Virus record (IMG/VR): IMGVR_UViG_3300046011_002950
Span: 1 to 25,400 of that record
DNA length: 25,400 nucleotides
Direction: 5' to 3' (one strand)
DNA from: a virus
A program made the position numbers and the translations under genes. Position 1 is the first letter of the stretch, and every line of letters starts with the position of its first letter. The notes below the pieces were generated by a model. That model was given only the letters and a program-made list of their open reading frames with translations. It had not been told where the DNA came from and made no database searches. Shown here piece after piece: positions 10,821 through 18,285 of the stretch.

Positions 10821-13453
10821 GCGAACTAGCCGAAGCATTGCGTCCGTTCAAGACGGACTTTCTGCATTACGCGCCCCGCGCCTTGAAGATCAGAGCCAAG
10901 TCCGGCGCTATCGAGCCGCTGAACCTGAACACCGCGCAGACGCTGATCCACTCGCATCTTGAGAGGCAGCTGGCGGAAACCGGGAGAATCAGAGCGATCA
11001 TCATCAAAGGCCGGCAGCAGGGCGCTTCGACTTACATCGAGGCGCGTTTCTACTGGCGCACGTCGATGGCTTTCGGCAAGCAGGCTCTGATTCTGACACA
11101 CCTGCAGGACTCAACCGACGCGCTGTTCGACATGACCAAGCGTTACCACGACCTCTGCCCCACTGTGCTGCAGCCAAAGACCTCTGCTGCATCGGCCAAG
11201 GAGTTGAAGTTCTCAGACCTTGACTCAGGCTACATCGTGGCTACTGCCGGATCCAAGGCTGTCGGGCGAGGGCGCACGATCCAGTATTTTCATGGTTGTC
11301 TTGGCCTTGATGTCGATGTCGTCACGGCAAGCGGTTCGTTGATCAAGGTTGGCGACGTTGCTGTTGGTCAAGACCTTGTCACGCACACCGGCAAGATTGC
11401 CAAGGTGTCAGGAATATCGGATCTGGTTAAGCCGGCGTTTGATGTTCGCATGAAGGGCTTGCGCGGCTTCCCGCTTGTTGCGACAGATGAGCATAGGTTC
11501 TGGACGCAAGACGGCTGGAAAGAGTTGCGCGACATACCTGTTGGCGGCGTCATTGGCTACCCGGTCAGGACGATAACACCTGAAATCACCAGCCTACCGT
11601 TCAGGAAACCTGATTCGATTCGCCCACAAGGCGGAGGATCACGCGAGACTGGCCCAGACAGAGTTGATTTAACTTTTGACCTTGGTCGGATTGTCGGTCT
11701 GTATCTCGCCGAAGGCTGTCTGATCAGGCAGGCGAAACCGCCAAAGGCAGCATCGGCCATAACCTTCGGCATCCATGAGCGCGAGGCAGAGCGAACCATT
11801 GAATGGCTTGGGAAGTGCAGCCACCTGTTCAAGTCCGTCAGTCACGCCAAGAGCAAGACATCGAAAACGAATATGGTTACAGCGTATGGCCGCAGCTTCG
11901 CCATGTTCATCGAAGAGTTGGTTGGCAGCAAAGATGGAAAGCGGTTCCCCGCCGAGTGGTGGAAGATGCCACGCGACTTTGTTGAAGGCATCTGCCTTGG
12001 CTACTTGGCCGGCGACGGACACAGCAGCAAGCGTGAGTATGATAGACGAATATCAGTTCCGTCGATTCGGAGCGCGACAATACTTGGATTGCGCGATGCT
12101 CTGGCCAGCCTTGGCTACGGCTGGGCAACCGTCACAAGCCGTGAGGCCGCAGTCCGCAGCGGAAGGAACGAAAAGAAGCAATGGACGCTGCGTCTCTCAG
12201 GGCAAGGCGTTGATGATCTTTGCAAGAAGCTGGGATGGACGATGCCAGAGCGCCGCAGGTTTGGAAGCTATGGTGATGTTAAGATTTCCGATGGATACGC
12301 TTGGATACCAGTCGTTTCCAAAGAGCCAGTCGGTAGCGTTCAGGTTAGAGACTTTGAGATTGATGACGACGACCACTCGTACTGCGTAATTCATGGTGGC
12401 AGTCACAACAGCGAGTTCGCGTTTTGGGCTAATGCCGAGGATCACATGGCTGGCCTGGGTCAAGCGGTGCCGGATCTCGATGGCACTGAAGTCATCATGG
12501 AGACAACCGCCAACGGTGTCGGCAACCTGTGCCACAAGATGAGCATGGCCGCGCTGAAGGGCATCGGTGACTATCGCCTGATCTTCGTGCCGTGGTTCCT
12601 GCAGGAAGAGTACCGCAGCACCGCCCCGTCTGACTTTGTCTTGGTCGGCGAGGAAAAAGACTACGCCGAGACGTTCAAGCTGGACAATGACCAGATGATG
12701 TGGCGCAGGCGGAAGATCCAGGATGATTTCCGTGGCGACGTGGCTTTGTTCGATCAGGAATACCCCGCAACTGTTCACCTTGCGTTCAGGCGCGTCTCCG
12801 GCAATCCTTTGATAGATCCGGCTAAGGTTGCCCTCGCAAGGCTCCCAGAGCGCTGTAATATCGATCCTACGGGCAATCGCATTATGGGCGTCGATCCGGC
12901 TGAGTACGGCGATGACGCTACCGCGATCGTCATGCGTCAAGGCCGAAAGGTCGATACCGTTATCCGCTACTACAAGCGCGGCCCGATGGAAGTGGCCGGC
13001 CTGGTGGCTGTTGAGGCGGATCGCTGGAAGCCTGACGCGATTAACGTCGATTGCACAGGCGTCGGATCGGGTGTTGCTGACCGACTGATTGAGCTTGGTT
13101 ACCCGGTCAATCGCGTGCATTTCGGTGAGCGTGCGATCCAGAACGACATCTATGGCCTGCGCCGCGACGAGATGTGGGGCGAAATGAAGCGATGGCTTGA
13201 GGATCAGCCCAACAGTTTGCCAGACGACGACTCGCTTGAGGCCGACCTGACTGCCCCGCAATACACCTATGACTCATCCCGCAGGCTGAAGCTTGAGAGC
13301 AAGGAGGTGATGAAGCGGCGCGGCATCAACTCGCCAGACTCAGCGGACGCCCTGGCGCTAACCTTTGCGATGCCTTTCTCTTCGACATCCGGCAAGGCTT
13401 CAAGCTTCAAAGAACAACGCTCAACCGCAAAACGCGACTGGAGATCCGCTTAA
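10817..13453 (+). CDS. terL: Terminase large subunit precursor containing an intein
   Basis: DNA-packaging motor, 878 residues as translated. The extein begins with an ATPase domain: deviant Walker A IKGRQQGAST near 63-72 and the conserved GRGRTIQYFHG before the insertion. It resumes with SEFAFWANAEDH, QAVPDLDGTEVIMETTANG and the nuclease domain (MGVDPAEYGDDATA near 690, VDCTGVGSG, and SPDSADALALTFA at the end), which holds the acidic metal ligands for cutting the concatemer. Residues 161-531 are an intein. After splicing, HG joins SEFAFW and the mature protein is about 507 residues, the normal size for the family. It overlaps terS upstream (ATGA) and the FmdB-like gene downstream (TAATG). 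Confidence 0.93.
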   Translation: MSELAEALRPFKTDFLHYAPRALKIRAKSGAIEPLNLNTAQTLIHSHLERQLAETGRIRAIIIKGRQQGASTYIEARFYWRTSMAFGKQALILTHLQDSTDALFDMTKRYHDLCPTVLQPKTSAASAKELKFSDLDSGYIVATAGSKAVGRGRTIQYFHGCLGLDVDVVTASGSLIKVGDVAVGQDLVTHTGKIAKVSGISDLVKPAFDVRMKGLRGFPLVATDEHRFWTQDGWKELRDIPVGGVIGYPVRTITPEITSLPFRKPDSIRPQGGGSRETGPDRVDLTFDLGRIVGLYLAEGCLIRQAKPPKAASAITFGIHEREAERTIEWLGKCSHLFKSVSHAKSKTSKTNMVTAYGRSFAMFIEELVGSKDGKRFPAEWWKMPRDFVEGICLGYLAGDGHSSKREYDRRISVPSIRSATILGLRDALASLGYGWATVTSREAAVRSGRNEKKQWTLRLSGQGVDDLCKKLGWTMPERRRFGSYGDVKISDGYAWIPVVSKEPVGSVQVRDFEIDDDDHSYCVIHGGSHNSEFAFWANAEDHMAGLGQAVPDLDGTEVIMETTANGVGNLCHKMSMAALKGIGDYRLIFVPWFLQEEYRSTAPSDFVLVGEEKDYAETFKLDNDQMMWRRRKIQDDFRGDVALFDQEYPATVHLAFRRVSGNPLIDPAKVALARLPERCNIDPTGNRIMGVDPAEYGDDATAIVMRQGRKVDTVIRYYKRGPMEVAGLVAVEADRWKPDAINVDCTGVGSGVADRLIELGYPVNRVHFGERAIQNDIYGLRRDEMWGEMKRWLEDQPNSLPDDDSLEADLTAPQYTYDSSRRLKLESKEVMKRRGINSPDSADALALTFAMPFSSTSGKASSFKEQRSTAKRDWRSA
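11297..12409 (+). mobile_element. LAGLIDADG intein within TerL, 371 aa
   Basis: The insert begins with Cys1 (CLGLDVDVVTASG, block A) right after QYFHG, carries the block-B type ATDEHRFWT (T..H), and ends DDDHSYCVIHGGSHN followed by Ser+1, the usual His-Asn/Ser splice junction. Two LAGLIDADG-type helices are visible, IVGLYLAEGC near residues 292-301 and LGYLAGDGH near 394-402, with acidic E and D, so an encoded homing endonuclease is likely and possibly active. All residues needed for class 1 splicing appear present. The insertion site lies in one of the most conserved ATPase motifs, typical of homing into invariant codons. Confidence 0.92.
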
Positions 13454-13653
13454 TGCCACGTTATGACGCTAAATGCCGCCAATGCGGCAAGACTCAGGAA
13501 TACACCCGCTCAATCGCCGAGATGTACGCCACGCCCGTGTGCTGCGGCGAGAACATGGAGAAGGTGACGCTGACGCCGATTGCCGGCTTTCTTGACTTCC
13601 CCGTGGGCGGTGAGCGGAAGGTCTGGGGAAAACCAAGTTGGCATAAGCCTTAA
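13453..13653 (+). CDS. FmdB-like zinc ribbon protein
   Basis: 66 residues. MPRYDAKCRQCGKTQEYTRSI and TPVCCGENMEKV form the four-cysteine FmdB/zinc-ribbon pattern (CxxC...CCG), with a basic C-terminus. Such small proteins commonly stand between terminase and portal genes in podovirus-like phages. Their role is unknown, possibly regulatory. The ATG overlaps the terL stop in TAATG, so translation is coupled. The gap to the portal start (13654-13720) contains copy 2 of the CAAGGACACCCAC motif. Confidence 0.75.
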   Translation: MPRYDAKCRQCGKTQEYTRSIAEMYATPVCCGENMEKVTLTPIAGFLDFPVGGERKVWGKPSWHKP

Positions 13654-13657
13654 TGAG

Positions 13658-13670
13658 CAAGGACACCCAC
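13658..13670 (+). repeat. Intergenic motif CAAGGACACCCAC, copy 2 (before the portal gene)
   Basis: Exact 13-base copy five bases after the stop of the zinc-ribbon gene and 50 bases ahead of the portal ATG. Confidence 0.7.
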
Positions 13671-13720
13671 CCGCCCCGCTAGTCGTTACTCTTCGGCCAA
13701 CTTTTGCAAAGGTTAGCCGG

Positions 13721-16120
13721 ATGAAAGCGCAGTCAATCACACTTGAAGAGTCTCGCCGTATCGCGGAGGATATCCGCCGCCAGCCTGCATGGCGCAGTAG
13801 CTCGGATATTTCCTGTGATTACTACGATGGCAACCAGATCAGTTCGACCATCGCCCAGGAGCTAGAAGCCCGTGGCATGGGGCCGCTGATCACCAACATC
13901 ATCAAACCAACCGTCAATGCCTTGCTGGGCATGGAAGCCAAGCAGCGCACCGACTGGCGCATCAAGTCCGACGATGACGAGCATCAGGAAGTCGCTGAAG
14001 CGATCTCCGCCAAGCTGGCCGAAGCCGAGCGCGAAACCCGCGCTGATCAGGCGATCTCCGAGGCTTATGCCAATCAGGTGAAAGCAGGACTCGGTTGGGT
14101 CGAGGTTGGCCGCAACCCTAACCCGTTTGGGTATCGCTATCGCGTCGAGCCTGTCCATCGCCGGGAGATCTTCTGGGATTGGTCAGCACGCAAGCCCGAT
14201 CTGTCCGACGCACGCTACTTTGTCCGCGAGCGTTGGTATCCCTACGATCTGGTGGCGCAATACTTCCCTGAGAAGGCCGAACTGATCACGGCAGCTGGCT
14301 CTGGCTGGGATGCCGAGTGGCGACTGCTGGCTCAGAAGAGCGAGGAGTTGCTGCACGCTTTTGACCAAGAGACGCGCACGTCATGGCTTGAAGACGAGTG
14401 GCGCAACCAGGAATCGAAGCTGATCCAGGTGCGAGAGATCTGGTATCGCGTGTTCGTCCGTGAGAACGTGATCAACCTGCCGTCTGGCAAGACCGTCTGC
14501 TTTGACGAGAAGAACCCGGCCCATGTGATGGCGGTCTATACCGGCGTCGCCCAGGTTCGTGAGGCTGTCTTCCCCAAGCTGCGCGTCAGCATCTGGGTTG
14601 GCCCTCACATGCTGCAGGACATCGCCCACACCTCTGACGATCTGCCCTACATTCCGTTCTGGGGCTACCGCGAAGACAAGACGATGATTCCGTATGGCGT
14701 CATCCGCGACATGATCCCGATGCAGGATGAGGTCAATGCCCGTAGGCGCAAGCTGCTCTGGCTCTTGTCAAGCAAGCGCGTGCTGGCTGACTCCGACGCC
14801 CTGGATACCGCATACAACGACATGAGCGATCTGGTGCGTGAAGTCGCCCGGCCTGATGCTGTTGTCGTACTGAACCCGAACCGTCGCAATGCCAACGGTG
14901 TCCATGTCGAGAACGACCTCGGCCTGAGTGATCAGCAGTACAAGATCATGCAGGACTCGGAAGAGGCGATCCAGCGCGTGGCAGGCATCTACAACACGAT
15001 GATGGGCCGCACCGATGGCGCAACATCCGGCACAGCGATCAACTCGCTGGTAGAGCAAGGCACCAACTCAGTCGGCGACATCAACGACAACTACCGCTAC
15101 GCACGTACCCTGGTCGGGGAGCGCCTGGTGGATCTGCTGATCGAGGACATGAAGACTCAGACCAATGTGGTTGTCATGTCTGGCGAAGAAGGCCGGCAGA
15201 AGAAGGTCATCCTCAACAAGCCAATGGTCGATGAGTTCTCCGGCGTTGAGTATCGGCACAACGACATTACCCGCGTCACCCTGAAGGTCGCCCTGTCTGA
15301 CATTCCAAGTTCGCCGGCCTACCGCCAGCAGCAGATGGTTCAGATCGGCGAAGTCCTGAAGTCCATGCCGCCGCAGCTGCAGGCTGTTCTTGTTCCTTTC
15401 TACCTTGAATCGACTGATCTACCGAAGCGCCGCGAGATGGCGGATCTGATCCGCAAGCAGCTTGGCATGGACGTTGATGGCCAAGAGCAGCAACCTCAGA
15501 TCCCGCCTGAGTTGCAGCAGCAGATCGAGCAGGGCATGCAGATGATCCAGATGCTGCAGCAAGAGAACCAGGCTCTGCAACAGCAGGCCGATGGAAAGAT
15601 GCAGGAGCAGCAGGTCAAGCAGATCCAGTTCAATCAGTCGCAGCAGCTGGAGCGCGAGAAGCTATCAACCACCCAGGCGCTTGAACGGGAGAAGCTGGCC
15701 ACGATGCGTCTGATCGAGGATGAGCGTGAGCAGTTCGCCAAGCTGATGAAGGTTGCCGAGCTTAAGGCTGCGAAGGAAAGCGAAGAACGCGCCATTGCCG
15801 CCCGTATGGAAGAGGCCAAGATCAAGGCCGCAGCTGATGCTGAAACCAAGATGGCGCTTGAGCGCATGCGTATCGAGTCGGCACCGAAGGAAGAGCCAAA
15901 GCAAGATGACGGCAAGGAGCTAGACCAGATCAAGTCACTGATCGAACCGCTGCAGAAGCAGATCGAAGCCCTGGCAAAGCAAGAGAAACCTGAGCCGAAG
16001 GAGTCAGCCCCTTCTGTGATCAACCTGTCTGTCGGCGGCACAAAGAAGCAAGTGACCGTCAAGCGTGATGCGTCTGGCGCGATCACCGGAGCGGACGTAA
16101 CCGAGACTGATGAAGCATGA
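13721..16120 (+). CDS. Portal protein (P22-like)
   Basis: 799 residues from the ATG at 13721, with AAAGG upstream. An open extension to 13580 overlaps the previous gene and is rejected. The N-terminal 580 residues contain the familiar portal stretch (ITNIIKPTVNALLGMEAKQR, WVEVGRNPNPFGYRY, REIFWDWSARKPDLSDARYF, TSGTAINSLVEQG) of P22-type dodecameric portals, which form the ring through which DNA is packaged and to which the tail joins. From about residue 595 to 725 there is a very long Gln/Glu/Lys-rich coiled coil (repeats of QQ, and LEREKL occurring twice), likely the barrel or an interior extension. The end (SVINLSVGGTKKQVTVKRDASGAITG) is beta-rich. The coiled-coil extension is larger than in many relatives. 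The gene overlaps the next one by ATGA. Confidence 0.9.
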   Translation: MKAQSITLEESRRIAEDIRRQPAWRSSSDISCDYYDGNQISSTIAQELEARGMGPLITNIIKPTVNALLGMEAKQRTDWRIKSDDDEHQEVAEAISAKLAEAERETRADQAISEAYANQVKAGLGWVEVGRNPNPFGYRYRVEPVHRREIFWDWSARKPDLSDARYFVRERWYPYDLVAQYFPEKAELITAAGSGWDAEWRLLAQKSEELLHAFDQETRTSWLEDEWRNQESKLIQVREIWYRVFVRENVINLPSGKTVCFDEKNPAHVMAVYTGVAQVREAVFPKLRVSIWVGPHMLQDIAHTSDDLPYIPFWGYREDKTMIPYGVIRDMIPMQDEVNARRRKLLWLLSSKRVLADSDALDTAYNDMSDLVREVARPDAVVVLNPNRRNANGVHVENDLGLSDQQYKIMQDSEEAIQRVAGIYNTMMGRTDGATSGTAINSLVEQGTNSVGDINDNYRYARTLVGERLVDLLIEDMKTQTNVVVMSGEEGRQKKVILNKPMVDEFSGVEYRHNDITRVTLKVALSDIPSSPAYRQQQMVQIGEVLKSMPPQLQAVLVPFYLESTDLPKRREMADLIRKQLGMDVDGQEQQPQIPPELQQQIEQGMQMIQMLQQENQALQQQADGKMQEQQVKQIQFNQSQQLEREKLSTTQALEREKLATMRLIEDEREQFAKLMKVAELKAAKESEERAIAARMEEAKIKAAADAETKMALERMRIESAPKEEPKQDDGKELDQIKSLIEPLQKQIEALAKQEKPEPKESAPSVINLSVGGTKKQVTVKRDASGAITGADVTETDEA

Positions 16121-16545
16121 CCCACGAAGACCGCCGCAAAGGAGACCAGTTGCAACAGCAGATTGAAGATTTGATCGTTGCCGCCTCCGATCCCAAAGAC
16201 AAAGCATTCCTGCTCATTATGAACAAGATCGCTACCTCGCTTGATGCCAACACATCGCTGACCAAGGCGCTGTCCGACGACTTCAAGAGCCACACCGTCG
16301 CTTTCTCGGAACACGAGAGAAAGGAGATGGAACTGATAAATCAGGGCCGTGGCGGCTTTCGTGTGGCGCTGGCTCTGCTTGCTGTGCTTCAGGTCTTCGT
16401 TGGCTTCGTCATCACCAATACGCTGGCTGATATCAAGGATACAAAGCAAGACGTAATCACCTTGCAACGAGAAGTGGCTATCCACAAAGAGCATCACGCA
16501 CTTGAAGAGCGCGAGAAGAAGTCAGCACCGAGGGTTGGGCCATGA
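16117..16545 (+). CDS. Single-span membrane protein with coiled-coil flanks
   Basis: 142 residues. A charged N-terminal half is followed by one membrane segment at about 81-103 (FRVALALLAVLQVFVGFVITNTLA) and a short charged, coiled-coil-like tail (DIKDTKQDVITLQREVAIHKEHH). It has an ATGA overlap with the portal stop and an ATGA overlap with the next gene. It opens a run of small membrane and lysis genes, so a role in lysis or membrane attachment is likely, but no family was recognised. It could be a holin accessory or spanin-like protein. Confidence 0.7.
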   Translation: MTHEDRRKGDQLQQQIEDLIVAASDPKDKAFLLIMNKIATSLDANTSLTKALSDDFKSHTVAFSEHERKEMELINQGRGGFRVALALLAVLQVFVGFVITNTLADIKDTKQDVITLQREVAIHKEHHALEEREKKSAPRVGP

Positions 16546-16637
16546 ACGAGTCAGAGCTTTTCTTCACAGTCTGCGTCCTGTTCTTCTGCGGCGTACTCGT
16601 CTATCTAACCGCTAAAGCTGGCGATGACGACGAATGA
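16542..16637 (+). CDS. 31-residue single-span membrane peptide
   Basis: MNESELFFTVCVLFFCGVLVY then LTAKAGDDDE: a short polar start, one hydrophobic span (about residues 6-24) and an acidic end. ATGA junctions on both sides (16542-16545 and 16634-16637) tie it into the operon and make it very likely real despite its size. It could be a small holin, antiholin or spanin partner. Function not known. Confidence 0.65.
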   Translation: MNESELFFTVCVLFFCGVLVYLTAKAGDDDE

Positions 16638-16951
16638 AACTCACGATCCACGACGGCAAGCTGTACCTCAATAACGTCAGATTCTCACTAGCGGAAGAAC
16701 TCAATGGACGCGGCAATTTACCAGTTGGAAGACATCAGGTCGAAACGCGCTACTCGCACCACCATAGCTGCATTCTCCCCTATGTCGAATCTGTCGGATG
16801 GCTTGGCTTTACTACTGACTGTGCAATCGTTCTGGGCGAAGTACGCGCTGGCGGCGGGATCATTCCATGCCGCAATACTGTCGAGCGCCTTGTCGGGCGC
16901 GTCGAAATCCAGACAGACACAGGTGGTACGGCTGTGATGGAGATTAAGTGA
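16634..16951 (+). CDS. Hypothetical protein in the lysis cassette, DUF5675-like
   Basis: 105 residues, beta-rich, no signal peptide. The order GRGNLPVGRHQVETRYSHHHS, then GWLGFTTDCAIVLGEV and CRNTVERLV faintly resembles DUF5675-type phage proteins, small beta proteins with a conserved polar pocket that often neighbour endolysin genes. The match is by eye and weak. It overlaps the 31-aa gene by ATGA and the endolysin gene by one base (TGATG). It may act on, or help, cell-wall degradation, but this is inference from place. Confidence 0.6.
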   Translation: MKLTIHDGKLYLNNVRFSLAEELNGRGNLPVGRHQVETRYSHHHSCILPYVESVGWLGFTTDCAIVLGEVRAGGGIIPCRNTVERLVGRVEIQTDTGGTAVMEIK

Positions 16952-17457
16952 TGGCTGACTTCAATATCGCCTTTGAAAAGACGCTGCTAGCCGAAGGTGG
17001 CTACAAGCTGACAAACATCGCAAACGACAACGGTGGGCAGACGTATGCAGGCATTTCGCGCAAGGCAAACCCTAATTGGGCCGGCTGGTCAGCTATCGAT
17101 GCAGGCGGCACGCCGCCGTCAGAACTTGTGCGTCAGTTCTACAAGCTCGTCTATTGGGATACCCTCCGCTGCGACTCAATCATCAGCCAGCAAGTTGCCG
17201 AGTCCATGTACGACTTCGGCGTCAATGCCGGCGTCAAAACCTCAGCAAAGCTAGCCCAGATCGTCGTCGGCGTAACGCCTGATGGGGTCATTGGCCAGAA
17301 GACACTGATGGCGATCAACGCTATGCCGGCAGATAGTTTTCGTCCTGCCTTTGCGCTGGCGAAAATTGCGCGCTACCGCGACATCGTTGCCCGTGACCGG
17401 ACGCAGATCAAGTTCCTGATGGGCTGGCTAAACCGCACCTTGAAGGACGCAGCATGA
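16951..17457 (+). CDS. Endolysin, glycoside hydrolase family 108 type
   Basis: 168 residues. The start MADFNIAFEKTLLAEGGYKLTN contains the EGGY motif (catalytic Glu about residue 15) of GH108 N-acetylmuramidases (ZliS-like). A peptidoglycan-binding_3-type C-terminal half follows (LAQIVVGVTPDGVIGQKTLMAIN, FMGWLNR-like ending). It would cleave the glycan backbone after holin action. There is no signal peptide, so export depends on the holin. ATG 16951 shares one base with the previous stop. A GTG one codon upstream is a less likely start. The following holin gene overlaps by ATGA. Confidence 0.88.
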   Translation: MADFNIAFEKTLLAEGGYKLTNIANDNGGQTYAGISRKANPNWAGWSAIDAGGTPPSELVRQFYKLVYWDTLRCDSIISQQVAESMYDFGVNAGVKTSAKLAQIVVGVTPDGVIGQKTLMAINAMPADSFRPAFALAKIARYRDIVARDRTQIKFLMGWLNRTLKDAA

Positions 17458-17846
17458 CCCCGATCATCGGCGACATCATCCAGACAGTCGGCAATCTGGC
17501 CGGCGATCTCATCACCACCGAGAAAGAAACCCGTCAGCTCGACATTGACGAGTACAACGCGGAAACCAAGCGGCTGGAGTCGCAGACCGAGATCAACAAG
17601 ATTGAGGCCGCATCGTCCTCGCTGTGGGTCGCTGGTGCGCGTCCATTCATCATGTGGGTGTGTGGTATCGCCTTCGCTTACGCCTCCGTGCTTGAGCCTG
17701 TGCTGCGCTTCGCCAGCAAGGTCTGGTTCGGCTATGCCGGCGACTTCCCGGTGATCGATACCAACCTGACCATGCAAGTCCTGTTCGGCATCCTTGGCCT
17801 GGGCGTGATGCGTAGTGCCGAGAAGTGGAAGGGCTTTGCTAAATGA
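17454..17846 (+). CDS. Holin, 3TM (GTA-type) family
   Basis: 130 residues. Hydrophobic N-terminus (IIGDIIQTVGNLAGDLI), a charged helix (KETRQLDIDEYNAETKRLES), then two membrane segments (SSLWVAGARPFIMWVCGIAFAYASVLEPV and LTMQVLFGILGLGVMRS) and the ending EKWKGFAK. The motif AGARPFIMWVC is typical of the 3TM holin family, which makes membrane lesions that release the endolysin. It lies between endolysin and spanin-like genes, with ATGA overlaps on both sides. Confidence 0.85.
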   Translation: MTPIIGDIIQTVGNLAGDLITTEKETRQLDIDEYNAETKRLESQTEINKIEAASSSLWVAGARPFIMWVCGIAFAYASVLEPVLRFASKVWFGYAGDFPVIDTNLTMQVLFGILGLGVMRSAEKWKGFAK

Positions 17847-18073
17847 CCGAGCGCGTTCCGGTATTCGCTTCGACCATCTCCATCCTCGCCATCGTCGCGG
17901 CAATCATCGCGTCTGAAACCGAGGTGCGGGAGATGAGCAAAGAGAACCGGCAGATCATCAACGAATTGAAGTCTGACCTGCGCGAGTACCGCACGCTGCT
18001 TGAGAAAGAACTGCGCCTTCAGTCTGAGCGCGTAACACGAATCGAAGCGACTAATTGCAAGGCATGGAAATGA
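17843..18073 (+). CDS. Rz-like inner-membrane spanin, putative
   Basis: 76 residues. One N-terminal membrane segment (VFASTISILAIVAAIIA, about residues 6-22) is followed by a long charged coiled coil (VREMSKENRQIINELKSDLREYRTLLEKELRLQSERVTRIE). This is the topology of a small i-spanin that spans the periplasm to disrupt the outer membrane at the end of lysis, although no partner lipoprotein (o-spanin) was found embedded in its frame. It overlaps the holin gene by ATGA and the next gene by ATGA. Alternative: a generic membrane-anchored coiled-coil protein. Confidence 0.6.
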   Translation: MTERVPVFASTISILAIVAAIIASETEVREMSKENRQIINELKSDLREYRTLLEKELRLQSERVTRIEATNCKAWK

Positions 18074-18285
18074 CCTACCGCACCTACCAACTCCCCAACG
18101 GTTCGTTTGTGACCACATCGGTCAATATCCCGCCTGAGTATTCGGCGGTGTTCGACATCACGCCTGAGCAGGCGCATGAGATTGAGCGGGGCTGTGGGCT
18201 GTACGTTGAGGATGGTGTGCTGGTAGTCGTGCCGCTTGTTGAGTCTGAACCTGATCCGGTCATCCCGCAGGACGGAGATTTCTAA
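18070..18285 (+). CDS. Small acidic hypothetical protein, 71 aa
   Basis: 71 residues from the ATG at 18070, which overlaps the spanin-like stop as ATGA. A slightly longer version from TTG 18055 or ATG 18064 is possible. The sequence (YRTYQLPNGSFVTTSVNIPPEYSAV, TPEQAHEIERGCGLYVEDGVLVVVPL) is beta-rich and acidic, without membrane segments. It precedes the large structural gene directly, with the TTG start of that gene right after its TAA. Perhaps a tail-fibre chaperone-like or minor protein. Function unknown. Confidence 0.6.
   Translation: MTYRTYQLPNGSFVTTSVNIPPEYSAVFDITPEQAHEIERGCGLYVEDGVLVVVPLVESEPDPVIPQDGDF

Noticed and set aside
12197-13261. Long minus-strand open frame (354 aa) opposite the large terminase
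   Set aside because: It lies wholly opposite clear TerL coding sequence, has no family motif and no promoter or RBS. It is a composition shadow.
15634-16497. Minus-strand Ser-rich open frame (287 aa) opposite the portal coiled coil
   Set aside because: Its Ser/Ala runs are the reverse of the Gln/Glu/Lys-rich coiled coil. No independent evidence.
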